A stretch of DNA of 64,000 bases from Pokkaliibacter sp. MBI-7 (lineage in GTDB: Bacteria > Pseudomonadota > Gammaproteobacteria > Pseudomonadales > Balneatricaceae): NCBI RefSeq assembly GCF_029846635.1, contig NZ_JARVTG010000001.1:4179001-4243000 (forward strand), in the 5' to 3' direction. Of the stretch, positions 33,002 to 42,441 are shown one piece after another. The notes beneath the pieces were generated by a model. It did no database searches and was not told where the DNA came from. It worked only from the letters and a program-made list of their open reading frames with translations. Position 1 is the stretch's first letter. Every line of letters starts with the position of its first letter. Position numbers and translations under genes: made by a program.

Positions 33002-33778
33002 ATGCAGTGCATGAGTGTCGTATTCTCTATGTCTAAGGAAGTTGCCCTGAGTACAGTCCCTCGTCATGTAGCCATAATCATGGATGGAAACAATCGTTGG
33101 GCAAAAAAACGCTTTCTGCCGGGAGTGGCAGGTCATAAGGCAGGAGTAAAGTCAGTCCGTGCAGTCATTGATACCTGCATCAAGCATGGCATCGAAGTGC
33201 TGACGCTGTTTGCTTTTAGCAGTGAAAACTGGCGACGGCCAGAAGATGAAGTCAATGCGTTAATGTCACTCTTTGTGTATGTGCTTGAGCGTGAGGTTAA
33301 AAAGTTACACAAGAGTAATGTCAGGCTCAGAGTTGTAGGTGAGCGTGAGCGCTTGGGTGTGCAGCTTAACAAGCTAATTGATAGCGCAGAAGCATTAACC
33401 TGCAATAACACTGGGCTGGTTCTTGCTGTGGCTGCCAACTATGGCGGTCAATGGGATGTCGTTAATGCATGCAAGAAGTTAGTCGCTCAGGTTCAGGCTG
33501 GCGAGTTGGCGTGTGACGATATATCAGAAGATATTTTTAACTCAGCTGTGAGCTTGGGGGATCTGCCAGCCCCGGATCTGTGCATTCGTACGGGTGGTGA
33601 AAAGCGCATCAGCAACTTTTTGTTGTGGCAAATGGCTTATACGGAATTCTACTTTACACCAACGCTCTGGCCTGACTTTCGTGAGAAACAACTGCTGGAA
33701 GCGGTTGCTGACTTCTCTGGGCGCCAGCGACGCTTTGGCCATACTACTGAGCAAGTAGAGGCCATGAAAGGTGTTTAA
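33002..33778 (+). CDS. uppS: undecaprenyl diphosphate synthase
   Basis: This cis-prenyltransferase adds isopentenyl units to farnesyl diphosphate to make the C55 carrier for cell-wall synthesis. The catalytic Asp is in HVAIIMDGNNRWAKKR, and TLFAFSSENWRRP and the C-terminal LCIRTGGEKRISNFLLWQMAYTEFYF are diagnostic. The start is ambiguous (33002, 33011 or 33029), with no clear ribosome site. It needs isoprenoid precursors, notable because dxr, ispD and ispF are absent from their usual places. Confidence 0.94.
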   Translation: MQCMSVVFSMSKEVALSTVPRHVAIIMDGNNRWAKKRFLPGVAGHKAGVKSVRAVIDTCIKHGIEVLTLFAFSSENWRRPEDEVNALMSLFVYVLEREVKKLHKSNVRLRVVGERERLGVQLNKLIDSAEALTCNNTGLVLAVAANYGGQWDVVNACKKLVAQVQAGELACDDISEDIFNSAVSLGDLPAPDLCIRTGGEKRISNFLLWQMAYTEFYFTPTLWPDFREKQLLEAVADFSGRQRRFGHTTEQVEAMKGV

Positions 33779-34574
33779 GACTCGTTTAATTACTGCGTTG
33801 TGTCTGATCCCAATCGTCTTCTGGGGATTGTTTTTTCTACATGGCTTGAGCTTTCAGTTATTCACCGGTTTGGTTGTTGTGCTCGGTGCCTGGGAGTGGA
33901 GTTCTTTGGCGGGTATGCGCGATTTGCGCGACCGTTGTGTTTACATAGCGGCGATTGGCGGGAGCCTTGTTCTGCTCAGTCTGTTGTCGAGTGTACAAGT
34001 ATGGTTGTTGCTCCCCGGTGTATTGTTCTGGTTGATTGCGGCTTACTGGGTTGTTCGTTATCCGCAAGCCCAAAGCTGGCATACCAGGCGATCCATGGCC
34101 TTGATCGGTTGGTGGGTGCTTGTTCCTCTATGGGTGGCTATGGTCTGGCTTAATGCGGTAGCCAATTTTGCTTCCTGGCTGGTCTATTTGTTGTTTTTGG
34201 TTTGGGGGGCTGATACCGGCGCTTATCTTGCCGGGAAACGTTTCGGGAAGACCAAGCTCGCACCTCAGGTTAGCCCCGGTAAGACCCTTGAGGGCGCTGC
34301 CGGTGCTTTTCTGACAGTTAGTCTGCTAGCTGCCGTATTTTCTTCCTTGTCTGTATTGCCTCTGTCTTTTGCTTCATTGTGGGTGCTGAGTATGCCGATT
34401 GTGCTGGTATCTATACTGGGCGATCTGCTTGAAAGCATGTGCAAACGAGCAGCGGGAGTGAAAGACAGCGGCAAGTTGCTGCCTGGTCATGGCGGTATTC
34501 TGGATCGCATTGATAGTTTGTGTGCTGCTTTGCCATGCTATGTCTTTGCCATCTGGACACTTGGGTGGGTTTGA
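33771..34574 (+). CDS. cdsA: phosphatidate cytidylyltransferase
   Basis: The 267-residue integral membrane enzyme makes CDP-diacylglycerol from phosphatidate and CTP. It has about seven hydrophobic helices and the family signature near the C-terminus, SILGDLLESMCKRAAGVKDSGKLLPGHGGILDRIDS. The GTG start overlaps the uppS stop by 8 bases, giving translational coupling. In relatives dxr follows directly; here only 148 bases separate cdsA from rseP. Confidence 0.95.
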   Translation: MFKTRLITALCLIPIVFWGLFFLHGLSFQLFTGLVVVLGAWEWSSLAGMRDLRDRCVYIAAIGGSLVLLSLLSSVQVWLLLPGVLFWLIAAYWVVRYPQAQSWHTRRSMALIGWWVLVPLWVAMVWLNAVANFASWLVYLLFLVWGADTGAYLAGKRFGKTKLAPQVSPGKTLEGAAGAFLTVSLLAAVFSSLSVLPLSFASLWVLSMPIVLVSILGDLLESMCKRAAGVKDSGKLLPGHGGILDRIDSLCAALPCYVFAIWTLGWV

Positions 34575-34722
34575 TCTTTTACTGCACAGGTAAGCTTGAA
34601 GCTTTTCTCACCTCAATGTAGTCCGGTGGATGGTTTTTTGATGTTTTTCGTCGGTTTTCGCCCAGTTGCAGTATTGGGTGCTCAAATCTGTCTGGTAGGT
34701 AATGGTTCTTAGAGGTTGAGCG

Positions 34723-36069
34723 ATGACGAATCTGATCGCCCTGATAGTCACCTTGGGTATCCTGGTGACAATTCACGAATATGGACACTTCTGGGTTGCT
34801 CGTCGCTGCGGAGTCAGAGTGCTGCGCTTTTCAGTCGGGTTCGGAAAGCCTTTGTTTAGCTGGCATGATCGTCATGGTACTGAGTTCTGTATCGCTGCCA
34901 TTCCTCTGGGTGGTTATGTGCGTATGCTGGATGAGCGTGAAGGAGAGGTTGCGGAGTCCGAGCGTTCGCTAGCCTTCAACACCAAGAGTGTTTATCAGCG
35001 CTTCGCCATTGTGGCTGCCGGTCCATTGATCAATATCATCTTTGCGGTACTGGTGTATTGGTGGCTGTTCGTTGTCGGTGTTCAGACCATTGTGCCAGTG
35101 ATTGGAGAGGTGGTTTCGGGTTCGCCTGCAGCGTTGGTACAGGTGCCAGTAAATGCAGAAATAACTGCTATTGATGGGCATGCTGTCAGAAGCTGGGAAG
35201 AGGTAAATACCCGGTTAGCTGCGCTGATAGGGGAAACTACCAGCGTAGCTCTGGATGTGAAAACGAACGATGGCAAGAGTATTCACTATCAGCTGCCTAT
35301 TGAACAATGGCTGGCAAAAGAGGCTGAGCCGGATCTGTTAAATGGTATCGGTATGTTACCTTGGCGACCACATTGGGACTCTGTTATTGGCGAAGTGGTG
35401 CCGGGGCAAGCTGCTGAGTTAGCAGGCCTGAAGGTAGGAGACAAAATTCTGAGTGTTGATGGTGAGGCTGTGTCCAGCTGGAGCCAATGGGTGGATATCG
35501 TGCAGAGGCATCCTGACCAGTCGATGCAAGTCGCCCTGATGAGAGGTGTACAGCAGCTCGGTTTGATATTGACACCTCATAGCAAGAACAGTGACGTCGA
35601 TGGTAGGGTGATTGGTTACATTGGAGCTGCTCCACAGGTTCCTGTCTGGCCTGATGCGATAAAGCGAACCATTCATTACGGTGTCGTGGATGCATTTACT
35701 GAAGCGTTTCACAAAACGTCAGAAATGGTCAGTCTGATGGTTGCATCAGTAGGAAAGCTGGTTTCAGGCTTGATGTCCGTAGAAAGTCTTGGTGGGCCGA
35801 TTACTATCGCTAAGGTTGCGGGTGCATCTGCATCGTCAGGGCTGGAGAGTTTTGTTTCCTTCCTCGCCTATCTGAGTATTAGTCTTGGTGTACTAAACCT
35901 GTTGCCAATTCCTATGCTGGATGGCGGTCATCTGCTGTTTTTTCTGGCAGAAATGGTTAAGGGTAAGCCTGTATCTGACACCGTGCAGATGATTTCTTTA
36001 CGCTTTGGTATGGTGGTGCTCGGCGGCGTCATGTTGCTGGCTCTGTACAATGATTTGATGCGTTTGTAA
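34723..36069 (+). CDS. rseP: site-2 metalloprotease RseP
   Basis: The 448-residue intramembrane protease cleaves the anti-sigma factor RseA to release sigma E and also degrades signal peptide remnants. The zinc motif is TIHEYGHFW near residue 18 (HExxH) with the second site in NLLPIPMLDGGH near residue 395. Two PDZ domains lie between (about residues 115-290), and four membrane segments are visible. AGAGGTTGAGCG precedes the ATG. Length matches E. coli (450). Confidence 0.96.
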   Translation: MTNLIALIVTLGILVTIHEYGHFWVARRCGVRVLRFSVGFGKPLFSWHDRHGTEFCIAAIPLGGYVRMLDEREGEVAESERSLAFNTKSVYQRFAIVAAGPLINIIFAVLVYWWLFVVGVQTIVPVIGEVVSGSPAALVQVPVNAEITAIDGHAVRSWEEVNTRLAALIGETTSVALDVKTNDGKSIHYQLPIEQWLAKEAEPDLLNGIGMLPWRPHWDSVIGEVVPGQAAELAGLKVGDKILSVDGEAVSSWSQWVDIVQRHPDQSMQVALMRGVQQLGLILTPHSKNSDVDGRVIGYIGAAPQVPVWPDAIKRTIHYGVVDAFTEAFHKTSEMVSLMVASVGKLVSGLMSVESLGGPITIAKVAGASASSGLESFVSFLAYLSISLGVLNLLPIPMLDGGHLLFFLAEMVKGKPVSDTVQMISLRFGMVVLGGVMLLALYNDLMRL

Positions 36070-36092
36070 TATGGCGCTCATTTAATTGAGCA

Positions 36093-38471
36093 ATGAAGCC
36101 CTGGATTAGCATGAAGCGACTAGTACACACTTTGGTTTTCGGCGCCTGTTTAGGGGTGTCTACAGCGTTGTGGGCTGACACATTCAAAGTTCAAGACATC
36201 AAGCTCGAAGGGCTGCAGCGCCTCGCCCCGGGCAACGTTTTTTCTGCTATGGGCATCAGCATCGGTGACACGATAGATGATAGCCGGGTGGCTTCTGCGA
36301 TCCGCAGTCTCTTTGCTACTGGCAACTATCAGGATGTTGATATATCACGTCAAAACAACGTTCTTTTCGTATCCGTCAAAGAGCGTCCAGCCATCAGTTT
36401 GCTCGATATAGAAGGTAACAAGGTCCTCAAGACAGATGCATTGAAGGATGGTCTGAAGAAACAGGGCCTGGCAGAAGGTGAAATTTTTCAGCGTGCAACG
36501 CTGGACAGAATTCAGGCTGAATTAGAGCGGCAGTATCTTGCTCAAGGTCGATATGGGGCGAAGGTAACCGCTTCCGTTGAAGATGCTCCCAATAACCGTG
36601 TCAAAATTAATATCAAGATCAAGGAAGGTAGCGTCTCGAAGATTTCTCACATCAATATCGTGGGAAACAAACACTTTAGTAAGGATGAACTGTTTAAGCA
36701 GTTTCAGTTGAGCACCAGTAACTGGCTGTCCTTTTTTACTGATGATGATAAGTACTCAAGGGAGAAGCTTTCAGGCGACCTGGAGCGCTTACGTTCCTAC
36801 TATCAGGATCGTGGCTTTGTAAATTTCAATATCGAATCTACACAGGTCTCTATTAGTCCTGACAAAAAGAGTGTGTTTATCACAATTAATGTCAGTGAAG
36901 GTGAGCAGTACAACATTGGCAAGGTGTCACTCGAGGGGGACCTGAGCCTGGGGCAGGCTGAGCTGGAGCAGCAGGTAGAGGTTAAGTCCGGTGAGTTGTT
37001 CTCCCGGAAAACCATTACTGAAGATGTGGATCGTTTGAAGGGCCGTTTGGGGCATGATGGTTTTGCATTCGCAAACGTTAACCCTGTGCCGGTAGTTCAT
37101 GACGATAGCAAAACGGTCGATGTCACTTATTTCATTGATCCACAAACTCGCACTTATGTAAGACGTATCAACTTCACAGGTAACACCGTGACGGCTGACG
37201 AAGTGCTGCGTCGTGAAATGCGGCAAATGGAAGCGGCCCCGGTCAATACTGATCTGGTTGATAAGTCGAAGAAGCGCCTGGAACGCCTTGGTTACTTCTC
37301 TGAAGTTAACCTTGATATGGCGCCCGTGCCCAATACTTCAGATCAGGTTGACCTGAACTATTCTGTGGTAGAACAGGCATCAGGATCTCTGTCAGCCTCT
37401 GTTGGTTTTGCGCAGGGTGAAGGGCTTATCTTTGGCTTTGACGTATCACAGAAAAATTTCCTGGGCTCAGGTAATCAAGTAAGCTTCTCTTTGACCCGTT
37501 CTTCTGTGCGCACTGACTACAGTATCGACTATCTGGATCCCTACTATACGGTCGATGGCGTGTCGCGAGGCTTCAGTGTTTACTATCGTAAAACTGATTA
37601 TGACCAAGAAGATGTCAGTGACTACCAGATGAGTAAGATCGGTGCCAATATGACACTGGGTTATCCTCTGGATGAAGACTCCAATATTTCTGGCACCATT
37701 GGCTATGAAAAAGTAGGTATTGATCTTGGCTCTTCTCCGATCCGTGAAATTATCAAGTACGTGGATAATTACGGTGACAGCTATAACGAATTCTTGGGCA
37801 GCGTCGCCTGGAATCGTAACCGCCTGAACAACACCCTGATGCCTACAGATGGTACTTACCAGCGTGCTGGTCTCGATGTGGCTTTGCCGGGTAGTACGCT
37901 CGACTATTACAAACTTGGCTACAAGGGCGACATTTATTGGCCCATCGGTCAGAAAGGCTATGCCGTACACTTGGGCACCAACTTGGGCTACGGTGATGGT
38001 TATGGTGGAGAGACCAAGCTGCCATTCTATGAGAACTACTATCTAGGCGGTATCAGCTCATTGCGTGGTTTCAAGACCGGATCTGTTGGACCCAAGGGTA
38101 CCCCATGTATCGAGGGAACGGATTCTCCATGTGATGGCTCCGATACCAGCAGTAATGCTGTAGGCGGTAACGTGAAAGTGGCTGGTACCGCAGAGTTCAT
38201 TTTCCCTGTTCCTTACTTTGAAGATAAGAGCTCTATCCGTAGTCTGTTCTTCCTTGATGCAGGTAACGTCTACGATACGAAGTGCGATCGCAGCATTGAT
38301 TCCAGCTGCAGCAGGAATATTGATCTGGGCGATATTCGTTACTCAACAGGTGTTGGGGTTGTGTGGCTCACGCGATTTGCACCTCTGTCATTTGTCATTG
38401 CCCAGCCATTGAATGCGCAAGACGGTGACCGTAAGCAAAGCTTCCAGTTCTCTCTGGGGCAAACATTCTGA
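36093..38471 (+). CDS. bamA: outer membrane assembly factor BamA
   Basis: The 792-residue protein has a signal peptide (about residues 1-28, ending STALWA), five POTRA domains (about 30-420, the first starting FKVQDIKLEGLQRL) and a 16-stranded barrel. The barrel's lid-lock VRGF-type motif appears as LRGF in GGISSLRGFKTGSVGP. It ends with aromatic Phe (FSLGQTF), as required for its own insertion. A second ATG at 36111 is possible. It inserts outer membrane proteins and lies between rseP and skp as expected. Confidence 0.97.
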   Translation: MKPWISMKRLVHTLVFGACLGVSTALWADTFKVQDIKLEGLQRLAPGNVFSAMGISIGDTIDDSRVASAIRSLFATGNYQDVDISRQNNVLFVSVKERPAISLLDIEGNKVLKTDALKDGLKKQGLAEGEIFQRATLDRIQAELERQYLAQGRYGAKVTASVEDAPNNRVKINIKIKEGSVSKISHINIVGNKHFSKDELFKQFQLSTSNWLSFFTDDDKYSREKLSGDLERLRSYYQDRGFVNFNIESTQVSISPDKKSVFITINVSEGEQYNIGKVSLEGDLSLGQAELEQQVEVKSGELFSRKTITEDVDRLKGRLGHDGFAFANVNPVPVVHDDSKTVDVTYFIDPQTRTYVRRINFTGNTVTADEVLRREMRQMEAAPVNTDLVDKSKKRLERLGYFSEVNLDMAPVPNTSDQVDLNYSVVEQASGSLSASVGFAQGEGLIFGFDVSQKNFLGSGNQVSFSLTRSSVRTDYSIDYLDPYYTVDGVSRGFSVYYRKTDYDQEDVSDYQMSKIGANMTLGYPLDEDSNISGTIGYEKVGIDLGSSPIREIIKYVDNYGDSYNEFLGSVAWNRNRLNNTLMPTDGTYQRAGLDVALPGSTLDYYKLGYKGDIYWPIGQKGYAVHLGTNLGYGDGYGGETKLPFYENYYLGGISSLRGFKTGSVGPKGTPCIEGTDSPCDGSDTSSNAVGGNVKVAGTAEFIFPVPYFEDKSSIRSLFFLDAGNVYDTKCDRSIDSSCSRNIDLGDIRYSTGVGVVWLTRFAPLSFVIAQPLNAQDGDRKQSFQFSLGQTF

Positions 38472-38488
38472 TTTTTTAAAGGAGTGAA

Positions 38489-38995
38489 ATGATGAAGACC
38501 TGGGCGAGTGCCATGCTCGTAGGTATGGGTCTGTCTCTGGCATCTGTTGCGCATGCAATTGATGTGGTTGTACTGGACGTGCCTCAGGCATTGTTCAGTT
38601 CCGAGCGCGCCAAGACATTCATGAAAGGGTTGGATAAAGAGTTTTCTGATAGCGAAGGACGCTTGGAAAGATTGGCTCGTGATATTCAGTCTGGTCAGCA
38701 GCAGCTGCAGAAGGATGGTTCAGTGATGAAAGACACTGACCGCCGCAAAACGGAGCAGTCGTTGCAGGATAAGGTCTCTGAGTATCGCTTTCTGCAGCAA
38801 AAGGTTCAGTCCGGCCGAGCAGATCGCCAGCAGGAGTTTTTGGATAATAACCGGGCTTTGCTGGATAAACTCATTCGTCAGATGATTGATCAGAAGAATA
38901 TCAAGGTCATTCTTAACAAGCAGGGCACTGTCTATGTTGCGCCTGATGCAGACATGACTAAGACCTTGGTTGATCTGCTGAATAAGTCCAAATAA
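38489..38995 (+). CDS. skp: periplasmic chaperone Skp/OmpH
   Basis: The 168-residue protein has a signal peptide (about residues 1-24, ending ASVAHA) and a long charged coiled coil (about 45-140) typical of the Skp tentacles, then a short beta segment (IKVILNKQGTVYVAPDADMTKTLVDLLNK). It escorts unfolded outer membrane proteins to BamA. AAAGGAGTGAA precedes the ATG. It lies between bamA and lpxD. Confidence 0.93.
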   Translation: MMKTWASAMLVGMGLSLASVAHAIDVVVLDVPQALFSSERAKTFMKGLDKEFSDSEGRLERLARDIQSGQQQLQKDGSVMKDTDRRKTEQSLQDKVSEYRFLQQKVQSGRADRQQEFLDNNRALLDKLIRQMIDQKNIKVILNKQGTVYVAPDADMTKTLVDLLNKSK

Positions 38996-39007
38996 CGGGA
39001 CCTGCGT

Positions 39008-40069
39008 TTGATTTCAAAAACATTCACTCTTGGTGAGATCGCCAGCCATCTTGGGGCTGATCTTCATGGTGACAGCCAGCTCCCTATTCGGGGGCTGGCT
39101 ACTCTCCGTAACGCTAAAGCCGACCAGCTCAGCTTTCTAGCTAACTCCAAATACGCCAAAGATTTGCAGGATACTCATGCTGGTGCCGTCATTATTGGAC
39201 AGGATTTGTTAGGAAAATGTCCAACTAATGCACTGGTTCTGGCCAATCCTTACCTTGGTTATGCACGTATTTCTCACTGGTTTGTCACGGATGTTAATCC
39301 TCCTGCCGGTATTCATCCCAGTGCGGTGATTGCTAGCAGTGCAAGTATTGACCCTAGCACATCGATAGGCGCTAACGTTGTTATTGGTGAAGCTGTGGTG
39401 GTTGGTGCGAACACCATCATCGGGGCAGGATGCTTCGTGGGGACTGCCAGCATCATTGGTGATGGGTGCCATCTGATGGCACGAGTCACTCTTTATTCCA
39501 ATGTAAGACTGGGTAATGGAGTTCTCGTTCACAGTGGTGCAGTCATCGGTTCTGATGGTTTTGGCTTTGCACCCCATCAGGGACGTTGGATCAAGATTGC
39601 TCAACTGGGCGGTGTTGAAATTGGCGATGATGTAGAAATTGGCGCCAATACCACTATTGATAGCGGTGCTCTCGAGCCGACGCGGTTGGGTAATGGTGTC
39701 AAGGTTGACAATCAGGTCCAGGTTGCGCACAACGTTCAGATTGGTGACTTCACTGCCATCGCCGGATGTGTTGGCATAGCAGGCAGTGCCATTATTGGAA
39801 AGCACTGTACCCTGGGTGGTGGAGTGGGTGTCGCAGGGCATCTGGAAATTGGTGATAACGTTCATATCACCGGGATGAGCCTTGTCAGTGCATCGATACG
39901 TGAGCCTGGCGTGTATTCCTCCGGTACTGCATTGACTACAAATGCGCAATGGCGCAAGAACGTAGCGCGGTTCCGTAATCTGGATGATATTGCCAAGCGG
40001 GTTAAGCAGCTGGAAAAAAAGCTGCATTCTAATTCTGAAGATAAAGGTTCACTCGATGATGGAAATTAA
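39008..40069 (+). CDS. lpxD: UDP-3-O-acylglucosamine N-acyltransferase
   Basis: The 353-residue acyl-ACP-dependent enzyme adds the second acyl chain in lipid A synthesis. It has the N-terminal LpxD domain, then hexapeptide repeats forming a left-handed helix (about residues 100-310), with the catalytic His in NQVQVAHNVQIGD near residue 240. The only plausible start is TTG at 39008, 12 bases after skp, with CGGGAC upstream. It overlaps fabZ by 14 bases. Confidence 0.95.
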   Translation: MISKTFTLGEIASHLGADLHGDSQLPIRGLATLRNAKADQLSFLANSKYAKDLQDTHAGAVIIGQDLLGKCPTNALVLANPYLGYARISHWFVTDVNPPAGIHPSAVIASSASIDPSTSIGANVVIGEAVVVGANTIIGAGCFVGTASIIGDGCHLMARVTLYSNVRLGNGVLVHSGAVIGSDGFGFAPHQGRWIKIAQLGGVEIGDDVEIGANTTIDSGALEPTRLGNGVKVDNQVQVAHNVQIGDFTAIAGCVGIAGSAIIGKHCTLGGGVGVAGHLEIGDNVHITGMSLVSASIREPGVYSSGTALTTNAQWRKNVARFRNLDDIAKRVKQLEKKLHSNSEDKGSLDDGN

Positions 40070-40514
40070 CGAGATTCGGGAGTTTCTCCCCCATCGCTAT
40101 CCCTTCCTTTTGGTGGATAGAGTGGTTGAAATTATTCCCTCTGAAGATGGTGAACTTGTTGGTAGCCGCATTAGCGCCTATAAGAATGTAACCATCAATG
40201 AGCCTTTCTTTAATGGCCATTTTCCAGATCATCCCATCATGCCTGGGGTGCTGATTATTGAAGCGATGGCTCAGGCGGCCGGTATTCTCGGTTTCAAAAT
40301 GATTGATAAACGGCCTGAGGATGGTGCGATCTATTATTTTGTCGGAACCGAAAAGCTGCGTTTGAAGAGACCGGTGGTGCCAGGGGATCGTCTGGAACTC
40401 AATGCTTCAGTGTTATCGGTGAAGCGTAATATCTGGAAGTTTGAGTGTTTTGCACTGGTAGAAGGCAAAGAAGTTGCTTCTACTGTTATTACTTGCGCGG
40501 TAAGGGAAGTCTGA
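40056..40514 (+). CDS. fabZ: 3-hydroxyacyl-ACP dehydratase FabZ
   Basis: The 152-residue hotdog dehydratase works in fatty acid elongation. Signature: EIREFLPHRYPFLLVDRVVEI with the catalytic His at about residue 13, then FFNGHFPDHPIMPGVLIIEAMAQAAG with the catalytic Glu. The first of two ATG codons (40056 and 40059) is preceded by AAAGG; the gene overlaps the lpxD end. Co-location with lpxA/lpxD couples lipid A and phospholipid acyl supply. Confidence 0.96.
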   Translation: MMEINEIREFLPHRYPFLLVDRVVEIIPSEDGELVGSRISAYKNVTINEPFFNGHFPDHPIMPGVLIIEAMAQAAGILGFKMIDKRPEDGAIYYFVGTEKLRLKRPVVPGDRLELNASVLSVKRNIWKFECFALVEGKEVASTVITCAVREV

Positions 40515-40516
40515 TT

Positions 40517-41287
40517 TTGATTCACCCTCAAGCCATCGTTGATCCAAAGGCACAGCTGGCTTCCGATGTGGAGGTCGGTCCTTGGTCTTATATCGGACCT
40601 GATGTCACCATAGACTCAGGTACAGTTATTCACTCACATGTTGTTATCAAGGGGCCGTGTCACATCGGTAAGGATAACAAGATCTTTCAATTCTCGTCCG
40701 TTGGTGAGGAGTGCCAGGACAAGAAGTATCGGGGTGAACCAACTCGATTGATCATCGGTGACCGCAATGTCATCCGCGAGGGATGCACGCTGCATCGTGG
40801 TACCGTTCAGGATGAAGGCCTGACCGAGCTGGGAAATGACAATCTTTTGATGGCTTACGTGCATGTAGCTCATGATTGTCGGTTAGGAAGCAATATTATC
40901 CTGGCTAACACGGTGGGGCTTGCGGGGCATGTGAAGGTCGGTGACTGGGCGATCCTGGGCGGAATGGCGGGAGTGCATCAGTTCTGTAGCATTGGCGCCC
41001 ATGCCATGATTGGTGGTTGCTCACTGGTACTGAAAGATGTGCCTGCTTATGTCATGGCGAGCGGAAATCCGTTGCAGCCTCATGGCATAAATGTGGAAGG
41101 CTTGAAGCGGCGTAAGTTTTCGGACGAAGCGCTGAAGACTCTGCGCAAGGCTTACAAAATTATCTATCGTCAAGGTAATACACTCGATAAGGCCATGGAC
41201 GAGTTGCAGTCAATGACAGCTGACTGTCCTGAAATACAGCTACTGCTGGATTCATTGCAACAAGCAAGTCGTGGCATTGCCCGTTGA
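40517..41287 (+). CDS. lpxA: UDP-N-acetylglucosamine acyltransferase
   Basis: The 256-residue enzyme performs the first step of lipid A synthesis. It starts (M)IHPQAIVDPKAQLASDVEVGPWSYIGP and carries hexapeptide repeats; the catalytic His is in LMAYVHVAHDCRLG near residue 120. The start is a TTG at 40517, two bases after fabZ, with AAGGGAAG upstream. No ATG fits, so both lpxD and lpxA use TTG here. It ends in TGATG shared with lpxB. Confidence 0.95.
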   Translation: MIHPQAIVDPKAQLASDVEVGPWSYIGPDVTIDSGTVIHSHVVIKGPCHIGKDNKIFQFSSVGEECQDKKYRGEPTRLIIGDRNVIREGCTLHRGTVQDEGLTELGNDNLLMAYVHVAHDCRLGSNIILANTVGLAGHVKVGDWAILGGMAGVHQFCSIGAHAMIGGCSLVLKDVPAYVMASGNPLQPHGINVEGLKRRKFSDEALKTLRKAYKIIYRQGNTLDKAMDELQSMTADCPEIQLLLDSLQQASRGIAR

Positions 41288-42441
41288 TGTCGGTTTCTCG
41301 ACCTTTGCGCGTTGCAATTCTGGCGGGCGAGTTATCGGGTGATATTCTCGGAGCTGACTTGATGTCAGCTCTTATCAAGCGCTTTCCTGATGCCGAGTTC
41401 GAAGGTATCGGTGGTCCGCGAATGCTCAGTGCGGGTCTTAAAAGCCTCTATCCTCAGGAAGCTCTGAGTGTCATGGGGCTGATTGAGGTTTTGCCACATC
41501 TTTTTAGTCTGATTCGGGCGCGCAATCGCTTACGCGACCATTGGCAGGCAAATCCGCCAGACGTCTTTGTGGGTATCGATGCACCTGACTTTAATCTCGG
41601 TTTAGAGGTTGTGCTGCGTCAGGCAGGAATTCTCACTGTTCATTATGTAAGCCCTTCAGTGTGGGCATGGAAACAGTGGCGGCTGAAGAAAATTGCCAAG
41701 GCTGTTGATCACATGCTGACACTTCTGCCTTTCGAGGCTGATTTTTACAAGCGTTCAGATATTCCCGTTACCTATGTGGGCCATCCTTTGGCAGAGCAGA
41801 TTCCCTTGACTGTGGATCAGGCATCGTCTCGTGCTTTGCTTGGGTTGAGTGTTGAACGACCTGTATTAGGTGTATTGCCAGGCAGCCGTGGTGGTGAAGT
41901 CAAGCGTTTGGGTGAGACCTTTATTCAAGCTGCCAGGCTCTGCCAGGAACAACTGCCGGAGTTGCAAGTGGTATTGGTGCCTGCCAATGAGAAACGCGAG
42001 GCAGAGCTGCGCGCCATTGGCTTCCCTGACGAGTGGATCTGTGCGACGGCGCAGGCCTCTCAGTGCATGGCTGCATCCAATGCCCTTCTGGTGGCATCCG
42101 GGACAGTGACTCTGGAGGCTGCCCTTTATAAACGACCTATGGTCATTGCCTACCGTCTGGCTGCTCTGACTTATTGTATTGCGCGCAGAATGGTCAAGGT
42201 TGCACACATCGGTTTGCCTAATCTGCTGGCCGGTAAACGTCTGGTGCCTGAGTTGATTCAGGATGAAGTAACGCCTGATCGCATCGCTCAACAGCTTTTG
42301 CCCATGCTCAGAGAGCCTTCCTCTGGCCCGCTGAGAGAGGAGTTCACCGCCTTGCATCATCTGCTGCGAGCAGGCGGGGGGGAGACCGCTGCAGACACGA
42401 TCGAGAGGTTAATGATCGAGAGAGGCACGCTATGCAGATGA
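41287..42441 (+). CDS. lpxB: lipid A disaccharide synthase
   Basis: The 384-residue glycosyltransferase (GT19) joins UDP-diacylglucosamine and lipid X. Diagnostic segments: RVAILAGELSGDILGADL at the start, FVGIDAPDFNLGLE, YVSPSVWAWKQWRLKKIAKAVD near residue 125, and VLPGSRGGEVKRL near residue 198. The ATG overlaps the lpxA stop by one base. It overlaps rnhB by 10 bases. Confidence 0.95.
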   Translation: MSVSRPLRVAILAGELSGDILGADLMSALIKRFPDAEFEGIGGPRMLSAGLKSLYPQEALSVMGLIEVLPHLFSLIRARNRLRDHWQANPPDVFVGIDAPDFNLGLEVVLRQAGILTVHYVSPSVWAWKQWRLKKIAKAVDHMLTLLPFEADFYKRSDIPVTYVGHPLAEQIPLTVDQASSRALLGLSVERPVLGVLPGSRGGEVKRLGETFIQAARLCQEQLPELQVVLVPANEKREAELRAIGFPDEWICATAQASQCMAASNALLVASGTVTLEAALYKRPMVIAYRLAALTYCIARRMVKVAHIGLPNLLAGKRLVPELIQDEVTPDRIAQQLLPMLREPSSGPLREEFTALHHLLRAGGGETAADTIERLMIERGTLCR

